DNA of 64,000 nt from the NCBI GenBank assembly GCA_039720395.1, contig CM077821.1, forward strand, positions 39,926,792 through 39,990,791, written 5' to 3'. The stretch is from Liquidambar formosana (lineage: Eukaryota > Streptophyta > Magnoliopsida > Saxifragales > Altingiaceae). The translations under genes and the position numbers were made by a program. The number at the start of each line of letters is the position of its first letter. Position 1 is the first letter of the stretch. The notes under the pieces are model-generated. The model saw only the letters and a program-made list of their open reading frames with translations, did no database searches and was not told the DNA's origin. Positions 22,601-33,665 of the stretch are shown here, one piece after another.

Positions 22601-25600
22601 AGAATATATAAAGAAGGCCCCCTGCATTCCTCGAATGCACACTATGAGGCACAGATAATCAAAACCCCACAAAGAATCTGTATCATAACTGTATCAGATA
22701 CCTATACACCTAGGATACTCTCCGATACATATTTGTAAGAGAAGTAATTCCATAACATCTCATCATCCGTCCCATGAAGGAAAGTCAACTAATGACAAGA
22801 CAGCTCAATGTGACCAAGACAAAGAATCAATCAAGGATACATAAAGATCTCCATTCTCTTGTGTGGAAGCTTCATAAATATGTAATATTCTAGAATGTCC
22901 TTGTAAATATCTTGTGACTAAGAAAGTCAACTCTTGTACATGGAAATTAATTCTTTAAAATGGCATAGCACACAGATGGAGGGGTACTTTTTTTTTTTTT
23001 CTTTTTTGTAGAAAACGAAAAAACCACCGTGTACTCTCATCAGAGCCTCTGTAATTGGTCAATTTTTTGTTGTCACATCTATGCAACTAGAGTAAAAGTT
23101 TCCTCAAGAAGACTCTTGTAATAGAGATATTTAAGAAGTTTCATGTATGATGCAATAGAGATATTTTAGAAGTTTCATCATGTATCTCAAGCATTCTTTT
23201 CTAATCAGAAAATTAATCAATACCAAGGATTAGTAAGTTCTAGTAAGTTTCATCATGTATCCCGCACTCCTAAGAGCAAATGCAGACTTATCCATAAAAA
23301 CAAGTATGCTGAAAATTTTTCATTCCTAGATAAAGTCCTAGTAGATTAAGAATCAAGTACCAATAAACTCATTGTGCATGCTTTTGGACTGTCACTTGCA
23401 TTAAAGACTATACAAATAAATGTATTCTATTCCATACTGGTCTTCCATTTTTCACCTTGAATCCAAATTTGTTGTTTCATGTTGTCACCTTTTTTTTTTT
23501 TTTTTTTGGAACCCCAGTGTAGGGTTCTCACCTCTTTTGAGAAGAAAAATGTAATGTAACGTGAGACAGACTCATGTCCAATCAACACTTTGTGCATGCT
23601 TTTCCAGCCAATCATTTTGCAGCTAAAAATTATGTTCATGATCCAATGCATTCTCTGTTTAGGTTCTCACCTCCCAAGAGAGAAAAAATAATAATAATAA
23701 TAAATATAACGCAACCTACTAACGTAAGGCAGACTCCTGTCTAATCAACTTTGGGTGTTTGCTTTCCAATCATCATTTCTCAATTAAATTCATACTCATA
23801 ACTCAAGACATTATTTGTTTCGGGTACTCGCCTCCTTCAAGAGTGAAAAAAAAATGCAACACAACCAACTAAAGTGAGAAAAAATAATGTCCGATCAACT
23901 ATATATATATGCTTTTACAAACAGTCATTTCACAATAAAAATCATCTTTGTCTAAATACATTATATTCATTTAATTCTCACAATGTATAATGCAAGTGCC
24001 AAATTATAACAAAATACAATTCTAAAACTTAAACCAATCTTCTCAAAGCCCCATTTAGGATTTTCTTCTTTTGAGGAAAACATAATATGCAACTCATACC
24101 ATTACTCTGTTTAGACTTTAGACACAGGTCCAAGGCCGAGAAAGGAGTTAAGACAATGCCAGCATAACAATCAGCAAAGGCTTCAGTTTAATGGAAAGGA
24201 ACTCACCGGGCACATCAATAGCTGAGGCATGATACTTTTGGATTTCCCCATTTTTCTCAGCTGAATAGGACTCTGTCATAGCATCAACTATCACACCACG
24301 AGGATAGCCGCCAACAAATGCTTCTGGAAAAACAACTAATTGTGACCCATATGCAGCAGCACCAGCAATAAGTCTCTCAGCCTTATCTGCTCACAAGGAT
24401 GCAAACAGGTCTTATTAAAAAGCTGACTAAAAGTCCAGGAAGAGAGTGTAAAAAATTGATCACAATTGAAGGGAAGTCATGGCCTTGCCTCACTCAAATA
24501 TAAAAGGGGTATTTTAAAACAAGAATCACCTTTGCGCTGTTTTTAAAGTGTTGCTTACACCGAAAAGCAACTGCCTTAAACATCTGGAAACTGATGCAAC
24601 CAGATGAAAAAGGTCTGTCATTCAAGAGAAACTCTACACAATGAACAATTATATCTGCCAGTGTCTATAAATAGGGCCGGTATGAAGCAGATTCTTGGTA
24701 CATCATGCTAGTATTGGAAAATATTGGTATCCAAATAACATTCAACATAAACTAAAATGTAAACATTTTGTTCCCAAACACATTCATTTTAGTGGGCTAA
24801 CCCTTGGAATCATTGTTATTATGTTATATCAATAAATAGTTAGTTTGACAGTAAAAGAAACAAGGAAAACACATAAACAAATCCTAATTGATTGAGCTTT
24901 AGAATTGCCACAAATTAGATGTGGACACCTCAACTAAACATCACAGCAATAGACAAGACTAAGAACTGTAATTGATCATTAAATTCATCCCTCAAAAAAA
25001 TTCTTGATGCATGACAAAATTCAATGTGCTTTTTGTTTATAGTGGGCTATCTTAAAAAGGTGATAAACCACCGCAAAAGGTCAACTCACATAGATCCGCT
25101 GTCTTTGGTGACCCCAACACAAAATCCATGATAATATAGTCACATGGTTATGATAAAAGTGGAAAGGGCATGAGAAGCCTGGAGTTTTGAACATTTCCAT
25201 TGGAAATTTTGACAACTGAAGCAACAATGAATGTCACGCACCATCTCAAATTTCATTCAACCGATGAGTACATCTTTCCATTATCAAAGAAAAAAAGAGA
25301 GTACATCTTGCCAATTATATCAAGCCCAAAATGCACTACCAATCATCCAACCATGATCTCACAAAAAAAAAAAAAAAAAAAAAAACTTTCAAACATAATA
25401 ATCATACACATAACAAATTACCTATTAAACAAAACATTTTGCAAGATAAATTCACATTGCTGCATGTCCATGCATTCATTCCATATAATGCCACAATGTG
25501 CATTAGTTAAGTACATCTTGTTGAATTGAAGAAATCAAAACCAACTACAGTAGTAGCATAGAAGTTAGGGGAGAAGTTAACTACTGAGAGGATGTGTTAT

Positions 25601-27451
25601 CATATTACTGGTACCAGACGTATGCTACAACACAAACATGTTATCTTGCAAAAGGAAACCCACTGCACATCTGCCAGTTCAATTTATTGGCTATAGATAT
25701 TGTATGAGGCCTTGTGATGAGGAAAAAAATCAATTAACCTTGGTCCCTAAAGTAGCATGATACTTCAATGATGGCTTATGATTTTTAATGACACGAGTAG
25801 CACCCTCTCCATGGTCATCCATTTTCTTATCAAAAATGGAAAAATAATGCCTTCTTAGCTTACAAAAAATACAAGCCCCTTCTTGGCACATCTGCAAACA
25901 GCTCTAATCTGACTCTGACCACAACCAGTTGGCTGAAATATGCAAATAGAACAGACTGATTATCCATTCCTTCTGTATCATATAATGATGATATAAGATG
26001 AACATTCGGACTTTGATCTTATCTTTCTTAATTTCAAAAACTTAAATAAAATGGTGGGTTCTGAATTCATATCAGATGGCTACCACAAGGCATTGCAACA
26101 AAGTTCTAGGAGGGTTTCACATATTGCCAACATCTTGATTAAGCAATCATATCCCAATTTATTCACAAATAATTCAAATAATTGGAGCCATACATAACCA
26201 CCCAGAAAACTGCAAATTATAAAGTAGTATGAGCATAATCGGTTGGCTGAGGGATGAAGGATTGATTATCCATTCCTTCTGTACTCATGATATTTCCAAG
26301 CAATTCCAAATCAACAACATACCCAAAAATTCATTCACATTTCACAATTTTCCCAAACATATTCATAATATATATTCCAAATTGAATGTGAATTATGAAA
26401 TATTCCCAACCCAGCAAAGAACAATTTCTGAATTCCAAAATAGTCACCACCAATTAGGTAAGAACTACCTGGACACAAACTGGAGTAAATGCCACCATAG
26501 ACTGGGACACCATGGAATGGTGGTCACTTCACCAAAGCAAAACGGTTAAATAAATAATTTAAAAGGTCCCACCTTGGAAATAAAGAAGGCATGCACATGT
26601 TTAACACGGTTTACTTGCTGAGAAACTGGTGGAAAAGAAAAAATGAAAAATTGGAATCACATTGCTTTTGTTCTTTCGGTAACCCACAGATGAAAGTTTT
26701 CTTTTTGCCATATTTTCTCACCAAATAAACATCAAACCCAAAAGATCACCCAAAAAATGAAAAACTCAACTCCACTAATCAAAATAGTTGTATCAGATTA
26801 TGACTCTAAAACCAAATTGCTTTTCCCTTCCCACATTTTCCCAGCAACCATACATCAAACTCAAAACATTTCCCAAAGAATATGAATATCCAATGAAAAC
26901 ACGAAAACCCCAAAAACGCGAAACCTTCGGAACAACTTGTATCATCAAAGTAGACAAGCGAATCAATACTAAAACAAAGAACGAGTCAAACACTGACAAA
27001 AAAAAAAAAACTCAGTACCTAACGTCGCCGGAGTATCATAAACCACCGTCGATGCCTGCACCACAGTCGCCCTCACCGTCGGCCTCTGCCCGGCCCCCGG
27101 AAGAAACCCCACGTTCTTACATTCATCCAAGCCACCATTCGGATACGCAATCGAGATGGGTCGGGGCACCGAGTGCGAGTCCGCCGAGTTAAGACCCGGG
27201 TGAGTCCTGGATGACGAGTTGGGCGGTTTGGGGAGGACGAGTTCGGGTCGGACCTGGTTTAGAAGCCACTGTACGGTCTCGCCGTCCGAGCGGTGGCCGA
27301 GTTCACGAGTGAGGTGGAAGATACCGGGAGCGCAGGTTGCCGGTATCCGAACGCGGCGGTGACGGCCCTCGACTTTGATGTGTCTGTCTCGTTGGCGTTT
27401 CTTCTGGGGCTGGAGTCTACCGTCGGAGTTTTCCGTGGGCTGTATCTCCAT
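19684..27451 (-). CDS. TCP DNA-binding domain / nitrilase fusion protein (450 aa)
   Basis: Five exons: 27019-27451, 24207-24386, 21570-21863, 20103-20384 and 19684-19847. All junctions are GT..AG in phase 1. Exon 1 encodes a class-I (PCF-type) TCP domain, residues about 19-72: basic region with [19 protein letters not shown], helix [10 protein letters not shown], and helix [12 protein letters not shown] linker (about 73-123) leads directly to the nitrilase N-terminus [11 protein letters not shown] (from residue 125). The nitrilase part keeps Glu166 (FPEAF), Lys253 (HRKLMP) and Cys287 (CWDNRMP). It also keeps SMTHIALEG and [11 protein letters not shown] in exon 4. Plant nitrilases of this fold hydrolyse nitriles to acids, and TCP proteins bind DNA as dimers. 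The joint function is unknown. The start ATG at 27451 is the first in frame. Divergent points: [10 protein letters not shown] around 256-265 and an unusual C-terminus ([14 protein letters not shown]...). No intron separates the two domains, so read-through between genes is unlikely. Confidence 0.85.
19951..19968. repeat. 18-nt poly-G tract
   Basis: An uninterrupted G run follows AAAAAGAGAGGA, in intron 4 of the TCP-nitrilase gene. Similar A/GA/G arrangements occur at 29143-29161 and 30749-30764. Confidence 0.9.
22327..22680 (-). pseudogene. Unrecognised gene fragment inside nitrilase intron 2
   Basis: In the intron between nitrilase exons 3 and 2 the minus strand has coding-like sequence. 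One frame runs from about 22680 to 22327 with a single internal stop near 22562. It reads [15 protein letters not shown] ... [14 protein letters not shown], then [13 protein letters not shown] and an acidic/charged stretch ending [10 protein letters not shown]. Composition and continuity look like a processed or captured host-gene piece, but I do not recognise the family. It is not needed for the nitrilase model. Confidence 0.4.
23340..24100. repeat. Degenerate tandem array, unit about 150 bp
   Basis: At least three diverged units (about 23510-23650, 23651-23811, 23812-23960), with decayed pieces on either side. Each runs through a GGTTCTCACCTC-like start, a GAGAAAAA stretch, GCAACxxACTAA-like sequence, a GTCCAATCAAC-like motif, GCTTTYCCA and CATT. 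It lies in intron 2 of the TCP-nitrilase gene. Confidence 0.55.
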
Positions 27452-27488
27452 TGCTTTGCCCCCCCACTTCTGCAACTGTCTTTCTCTC

Positions 27489-27498
27489 TCTATATACG
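27489..27498 (-). promoter_or_regulatory. Possible TATA box of the TCP-nitrilase gene
   Basis: CGTATATAGA on the minus strand is about 40 nt upstream of the ATG at 27451, followed by GA-rich sequence. If used, the 5'UTR would be very short. Alternatively transcription starts further upstream and this is CT/GA-rich leader. Confidence 0.25.
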
Positions 27499-27499
27499 C

Positions 27500-28540
27500 T
27501 CCGTAGGAGTCTTTCTCCGTCTACTTTCTCTCTCTAGAGTGGAGAGCACGTATGGTGGTGAAGAGGGAACTCCCGTGAGCGGGAAGGAGGGAAGTTTTGG
27601 TAAAGTTGGCGCGTGAATTCCACGCTTATTGAGTGAGCGTGGAGAAAACATTGGAGTAAAAGAGAGGTCGCTTTCGGGTACGGTCCAGTCCCACCTGATA
27701 TGGTAGGGCTGCGGTTGGGGAGCAGTTTTGATCTGAACCTTTTTGGCTTGTTTGGGTTATGGTGACTTCGGTCTGTCACAATTATGTGGGGCCCTAAGAT
27801 AATCTGGTCGGGCATATCGGGTGAGATTCGACCACATGGGATTTATATCTTAGTGCATGTAGTCCCTAAGGTATTGATTTTGATTTCGACTCCAACTGAA
27901 CGCATATGTTTATTTCTATTGATTTGATTAAACAAAAAAGAACAAAAAATAAAAAAAAGGTTGTGGAATAATGACTGAATCACATCCACTCCAGAAGGTT
28001 TCCTTTTTAAGTACTTGTACAAAGGAAGACGGTCATAACAATTTTAAAATTAGTCGGTGATATTGGAGCAATGGCAAGTGATGATATGAGCAAGTGATCT
28101 AATATTTTTAAAGGAAAAGTAGATTCCTATAAACAATTACATTTTATTTTATATTCTAATTTTATAATAGCATCAGCAGTTTTATTTGAGGCCCAAACTC
28201 ATTTTAGACCTTTTTTTTTCCCCTCATTCCCCCCCACCTTGAACCTCCCCTTATTTTAACTAGGCTATTGGACTTTGGAAGTTATTTGATTCCTAATCCT
28301 TGAGCATGCCTAGTGGAGCTGAGGATCGACTTCAATCACTATGAGGCTTAATTCAAAAGGCATTCCTAACTGATACAGATGAATGAGGAATTGAAAACAA
28401 TAATAAAGTTGGAAAGAAGGATGCATAATTACATGGGAAAAGGCTCTTGCCATGCTGCAAGGCCAGTTATGATGAAGTAACCACAGAATCAGCAAGCTCC
28501 GTGCTATGCTGCAATGCTAAAGATAGTAAATGGCACTCTT
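27500..28540. other. Upstream region of the TCP-nitrilase gene, no further gene seen
   Basis: GC-richer to about 27850, then AT-rich with a C-rich patch at 28217-28250. No conserved coding recognised on either strand. Confidence 0.5.
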
Positions 28541-28549
28541 GTACCAGCC

Positions 28550-29115
28550 AAAATCAAGAAATACAGAATCTTAAATCACTTTCCTTTTTCATTTTTCTTC
28601 TACTGCACAGGGAGAGGGGGGTAAACATGGACAGCCCTAACGCGAAGATCTCTTGAGAAAACAGCAGCCATATACACAAGCAATAGAACTGAGACGTCCA
28701 TGGGAGTTGATCCAGCGCAAGGAATCTGTCCCGCATTACCTTAGCCAGCAAAGGAATTCCCTCTGTTGAATACTGAGGTGTAGAGTGCTTTACATTCCCC
28801 AACTTCTGCTGAAGAAGAAATTGTAGTCAGCAATCAAGACTCTTTGGGGGTTATTATTGCTGATGTCATCTCCAGTTATAAGCCCAACAGCCACCTCAGT
28901 CTCTAATTCAACAATAATTCGAGTAATGTCTTTCTTTTTTTTCTCCTTCCACGAGCAAGTTTCAGCTTCAAGAAGATGCTCCAAAACTCAGCAACAAGAG
29001 TACTGCTGGGTCCCACACTCCCATATATAGCCACAGATCCATACTCCATTGTCATCATTGATGAGAACCCATCATTCCTGCAGGGCCAAGGATACCTTGG
29101 CAACTGATCCAAAAA
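28550..29115 (-). pseudogene. RNase H-like domain remnant of a LINE-type element
   Basis: On the minus strand, split over frames, the sequence shows DDNGVWICGY, then a stretch like VAEFWSIFLKLKLARG, then IIVELETEVAVGLITGD, SNNNPQRVLIAD and LLAKVMRDRFLALDQLPW. This order matches the RNase H-like region of plant non-LTR polyproteins, in which ELETD-type acidic residues are followed by an AD(A/W)LAK segment. Stops and frame changes show it is dead. A poly-G run interrupts the upstream side at 29143-29161. No reverse transcriptase block was found nearby. Confidence 0.55.
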
Positions 29116-29142
29116 AAAAATATATTTAAAAAAAAGAAGAGA

Positions 29143-29161
29143 GGGGGGGGGGGGGGGGGGG
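29143..29161. repeat. 19-nt poly-G tract
   Basis: Preceded by an A-rich run and GAAGAGA; part of the recurring A/GA/G pattern in this window. Confidence 0.9.
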
Positions 29162-30360
29162 TACCCTCGGCACATCAAGATGCATTTTATACCAGAAAAG
29201 TACAAAATAAGCACAATGTTGGAAAATCAAGGAAAATATCGAAAAATAAGGCCTCTGTCAAGATGAAGATTTCTGTCCTTTTACAAGAGCCATCCTAAAA
29301 AAAGGAAAGAAACTATCTAACAAAATGTAATCAATTAGGGAATGAATGCAACAGAGGAAGACGAACCCATCAAACGAACACATCTTTTCACAAAGCGGTG
29401 TGTATAAGAATAACACTCTTGATCACACTCATTATATGATTATAATATCGTATCACTTCATGTGAATCCAAATACAAGTCTCAAGAACACTGCTCCTGCC
29501 CAAATAACTTCACCAGGGGGATCTGCTGGGTGTTGGTTTAGGCCACAGCATTTGCCCCACAGCCAATGAAAATAGGTTCCTGAAATACTCATTTTTCTGA
29601 AGTTTCTAGAAAATCCCATGAGCATAAATTTAAAGTCAAGTTCACTCCTGCCATTTGTTTCCCGGGGAAAATTCATAATTGTTAAGGCGTGCAGATTGAA
29701 CCCCGAAGCCAGAGCCAGAGCCAGAGCCATACCAACATCAACTATGAGGGTTTCTCCATCATTATTTGATCCCACCAGAATAAATCCCTGTGTGAAATAA
29801 TGATTAATGACGCTATCTCACAGCATATACAGTGGTAAGAGTTGACTGAACAAGTGTCCACTGAAGGCAAGCTGGGTCAAAGATTCCTGCCATACCTTCT
29901 TCGCATCAGTGGGAGGTAAAACATACAATGACCTAAAACATAAGGGTCTCTCGAGTTTGATTACTGATTAAAATATAAATTTCAGCATGAAACTATTTAG
30001 TTCAATAAACAAGAAAGGTAGTAACTAAAAACAAGGCAACTTTTAGCAGGAAGTTCTCATCACCACCATTAAATTGGTTTGATATTGGAAAGTCTGGGAC
30101 TAACAAAAAACTGAAACATTGGATTACCCTACCCACCAAACTATTGAGGAATACATTCCTACCAAAAAACCAATCTGATACATAAGGGGTTATATGAGCT
30201 AAAATCCTCAATAACTTGAAGGCTATGTAGCATCAGTAGCGGAGCTAGGAATTCACTCTAATGGGGGCCTCTTTTAGTTGGTTGTTTGAGTTTTAACTTA
30301 ATTCTATAAATTATTATCATTATTATTATTATTATTTTGGCTAAAAGGGGTCTCCAAACC
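29162..30360. other. No supported gene
   Basis: It contains a minus-strand open frame (29458-29775) with a (GCTCTG)n repeat and no recognised domain. The rest is AT-rich, ending in an ATT-repeat at 30310-30335. Confidence 0.45.
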
Positions 30361-30379
30361 TTTAATATGACTAATCCTT

Positions 30380-30539
30380 GGAGCATGGGTAAGGCCACTG
30401 CCCACCCCGTGTTAATTAACGCTCAAGATAAACCTAGTTAGTGGCAGGCCTTAAGGGGGAATAAGAAGTCGAACCCAAGGTCTTCCACTTCTAGAGGCAT
30501 AAGGTCGGTTCGCTATGTTAGTTCACTAGGAGCATGGGT
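30380..30539 (-). mobile_element. SINE with 11-bp TSD
   Basis: GGAGCATGGGT flanks the insert (30380-30390 and 30529-30539). On the minus strand the 138-bp insert has box A-like TAACATAGCGAACCGACC and box B-like GGGTTCGACTTC. No poly-A tail remains. Confidence 0.6.
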
Positions 30540-30748
30540 CCCACCAAGATGATGATGAATATATAGCAATTATAAATGGGAAAATTGTCACAAGAAAACT
30601 CCTTAGAAAGATCCCATAAAAAAGAACGAACCTCAAACTTTGGGCCCGATATCCCCAAAAATATGGGATGCCGTGCAAATATTTACTACCTTTGACATTC
30701 AATGGGTCCTTAGAAAAGCAGCCAATCCCAAAAAGAAAAGAGAAGAGA

Positions 30749-30764
30749 GGGGGGGGGGGGGGGG
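30749..30764. repeat. 16-nt poly-G tract
   Basis: Preceded by AAAAAGAAAAGAGAAGAGA; same arrangement as the runs at 19951 and 29143. Confidence 0.9.
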
Positions 30765-31013
30765 ATACATGAGTATGACAAAAATAAAGATTATTGAAAC
30801 TTTAAGTCTCGCGTCTGACACTTTACACATAACAAGCATGTGCACGCACCACGCCTTGGAGTGGAGACATTTGTAGACATCAAATTTAAAGTTCAAATCA
30901 TTGTTCGATCAATTTAATAGTCAAAGCTGACTATTTGACCAGTCAAAATGGACATCTCCAAACTTTTAGAGGACATGGCCCATTTGATGAGGATGGGCTC
31001 GACTGCCCAAGCC

Positions 31014-32652
31014 ATGAGTTAGCCCAACATACCAAGCTAATCTAGGCCCATATACAAGACACTTGTCCACATGACTCACCAAGATAATGTTGAATCCCTA
31101 GGTCCCGATTATGAGGTTTGACAATTGTTTGAAACTAAGTAAAATGATCTTTGACAGGTTAATAGGTCGCAAAAAAATTTGGAATGGAAAAATAACGTTC
31201 AAATCATATTTTTGGCAATCTAGCACAAGTGCATATGCACCATATTACCAAATTTCCTATTTTATACAATTGAAAACTTTCTTTGCTTTCCTTTTTTGAG
31301 TTTCGGTAAGTTTCTAGCTTTGTACACACCCCTGAGGCGGCTAGAAAGTTCTAGAAATCCTAATTTATGTTTATAAATAAACCTTTTAAGGTCTTTTAAA
31401 AGGATCTCCTTGCCATTTTTCACAAGCAGATTTAAGAAAACCCTAGAGAGAAAAGACTTGAGATAGAGAGAAAAACCCAGATAGAATCATGACAGCTCTG
31501 ATCAACGAAACTCAAAGAGGAGATTATGATGATGTTTCTTCATCAATCACTTTGAACTTGAGGGACACGAAGAAAACTCACTTTTTCTTCGCCAAAATAG
31601 GTAAAGTGTTCGTTTTTTCTGTATGGATTTTATATCTTTCAATTTAAATTCTCTATATATAATAGTATGTAGATTCGGACTGCATTAGACTAGCATTTAA
31701 ATATTCTTTTACTGATTTTATCTACACGCTTTGAAGTATGCATATTCGCATAGCACATATGTGTACACACAGTTTCCTAGTACGTACGTACAGTTTAATT
31801 TATTCGATATTTATTTTGCTTAATTTCGTGTCACTAATCTGTTTCCTAGAATAATTGTTACATGAATATTTAATTTATTTTTATTATCATGAGTATTTTC
31901 ATTTTCCTTTACGCTAGTTTATTTTGATTTATATTTGTTACTATAAATATTTTTATTCATCGTGTATCTTTGTGTCTTTTTTTGTTCCGTGTATTTTAAA
32001 TTTTGTATATCATCACATCCTTATTTTTATTTTTAATTCTCTTGCATGATCACATGATTTAGGGTTTTCATTTTTTTTTTTATTATTTATTTTCTGAGTC
32101 TTCTGCTAAGTTAGATGTACACTTGAATTTTAAGTGTGTGTAAGCAACCCGCATGGAAGCGTACGCACATTAGGTAAGTTCTTCTGTCTTTATTTTCCCA
32201 CCCCTATATCCTTATTTATTTATTTCCATACTCTCTTGTGTTTATTTATTTCCTTGTTATATTTATTTCCTTAGAAGTATATTCCTACATCACTATGTTT
32301 TTCCTTGTTATATTTATTTCCATAGTGGCATATTCCTAAAATTGTGTGTTTCCTTATTTATTTATTTTCATAGTGCCATATTTCTATATTATTGTGTGTT
32401 TCCCTATTTGTTAATTCCTTATTTCACAATTGTTTCCTTGTCTCTTTATTTCCTTATTTGTTTACTTCTTTTATTTATTTATTTCCTTCTTTGTTCAATT
32501 ATATCATATTCTACATGCTAGCATAATTCTCTTTATTTTTATTGTATGATTGCATGATTAGGGGTTCATCCTAGTTAAATTTCCTTATGGCCAATATATA
32601 CGATGTGAATGCTGGTGTCACGACTGGGCAACATTTAGTGCCTTACACCTTC
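31014..32652. repeat. Long direct repeat, left copy (1.64 kb), possible LTR
   Basis: Near-identical to 33666-35325. Both copies start ATGAGTTAGCCCAACATACC and end around GGTGTCACGACYGGG and ACACCTTC. Inside are a TATA-like TTTATAAATAAACC and, about 100 bp later, AAACCCTAGAGAGA, as in an LTR promoter/leader. A 20-bp TTTAATATGACTAATCCTTG is also shared upstream of both (30361 and 33646), which argues for a segmental duplication. No clean TG..CA boundary or target duplication could be fixed. Confidence 0.75.
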
Positions 32653-33040
32653 CCGATGCCGTATCCTAGCTCCAAACCAATCTCTAGTTATGACAAGTTA
32701 GACTTTTGCTAGGAGTTAAATCAATTCTTGGACTTAAACCAAGTGAGGACTCCTCCGCGGTAGCCCTTTAGGATAGTTAGCATACTACCTAGCCCGTATG
32801 TTAAGAGTTAAGATGTGGCAAATCCATTGGATAAAGCTAGACTTCGAAACACTTATTAGCCATGATTAAAAAGAGAATTTAATTAGGTGAGACCTAAATT
32901 GCACACGCGCACAATGTCTTGTGTTTAGCCCAATGGCAGTTTGATAGGGACCTGAGCTCCACTCGAATCTATGGGCAACTCAGCTCAGCACCCATCAACC
33001 CAGATAAGCTAGTCAGTATGTTGATGGGATGACATTCTAA

Positions 33041-33650
33041 ATTCCTATGAATACGGTGGAGAATTATTTGCAAAGTGGCAGAAGCTATAGTGCACATGCC
33101 CTCGAAACGATAATGTTTTCAATGGTATATGTCATCGTGACATTAAGTCGCAGAACATTCTAATAGATAAACAATACAAAGTTATTCTCGTAGGCTTTAG
33201 TATATCAAGGTTCATGGCTTCTAATAAAAGTCATGTGAGTATGCAACCAGGTGGACCTCACAGGGATATGAATTCTGAAATTCTATAATCATTGAAGCAC
33301 ACAAAGAGCAGTGATGTGTATAGTTACGGTGTGGTAAGAAGCTCTGCACTTACCACCACATAACTATAGACATCACTCCTTATTATGTGCTCGAATGATC
33401 AAAGAATTTCAGATACATATAACCATGAGATCCGCCTAGCCGCGTGCTGACATGCCTTCTATTGAAAGCCACGAACCTTGTACTGAAGTCTATGAGAATA
33501 GCCTTATAGTTCGTTCATCTATCAAAACATTTTACAACTTAATGTCACAAAGACATAAGCCAATGATACACCCAACCATACTGAGTACATGTGCACTATA
33601 ACTTCTGCCACTTCGCGGAAAATTCTCCACCAAATTCGCCAGGAATTTAA
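33041..33650. pseudogene. Tail-to-tail inverted pair of receptor-kinase (WAK/LRK10-like) fragments
   Basis: The left arm (33041-33338, plus strand) encodes a kinase catalytic-loop piece, HRDIKSQNILIDKQYKV, then GFSISRFMASNKSHVS and, after a stop, SSDVYSYGVV. The right arm (33349-33650) encodes the same region on the minus strand (REVAEVIVHM, then DIK-stop-NVLIDE), also with stops. The arms meet at GTGGTAAG / CTTACCAC around a 10-nt loop (33339-33348). The APE-type sequence expected before the stop is lost, so neither arm is an active kinase. The whole sits between the two 1.65-kb direct repeats. Confidence 0.75.
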
Positions 33651-33665
33651 TATGACTAATCCTTG

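Noticed and set aside
27019..27451. Separate TCP gene lying just upstream of the nitrilase gene
   Set aside because: There is no stop between the TCP domain and [11 protein letters not shown], and the only good splice donor (G|GTACTG at 27019) joins in phase to the next nitrilase exon.
29458..29775. 105-codon minus-strand frame, considered as an exon
   Set aside because: No recognised domain; its most regular part is a (GCTCTG)n repeat.
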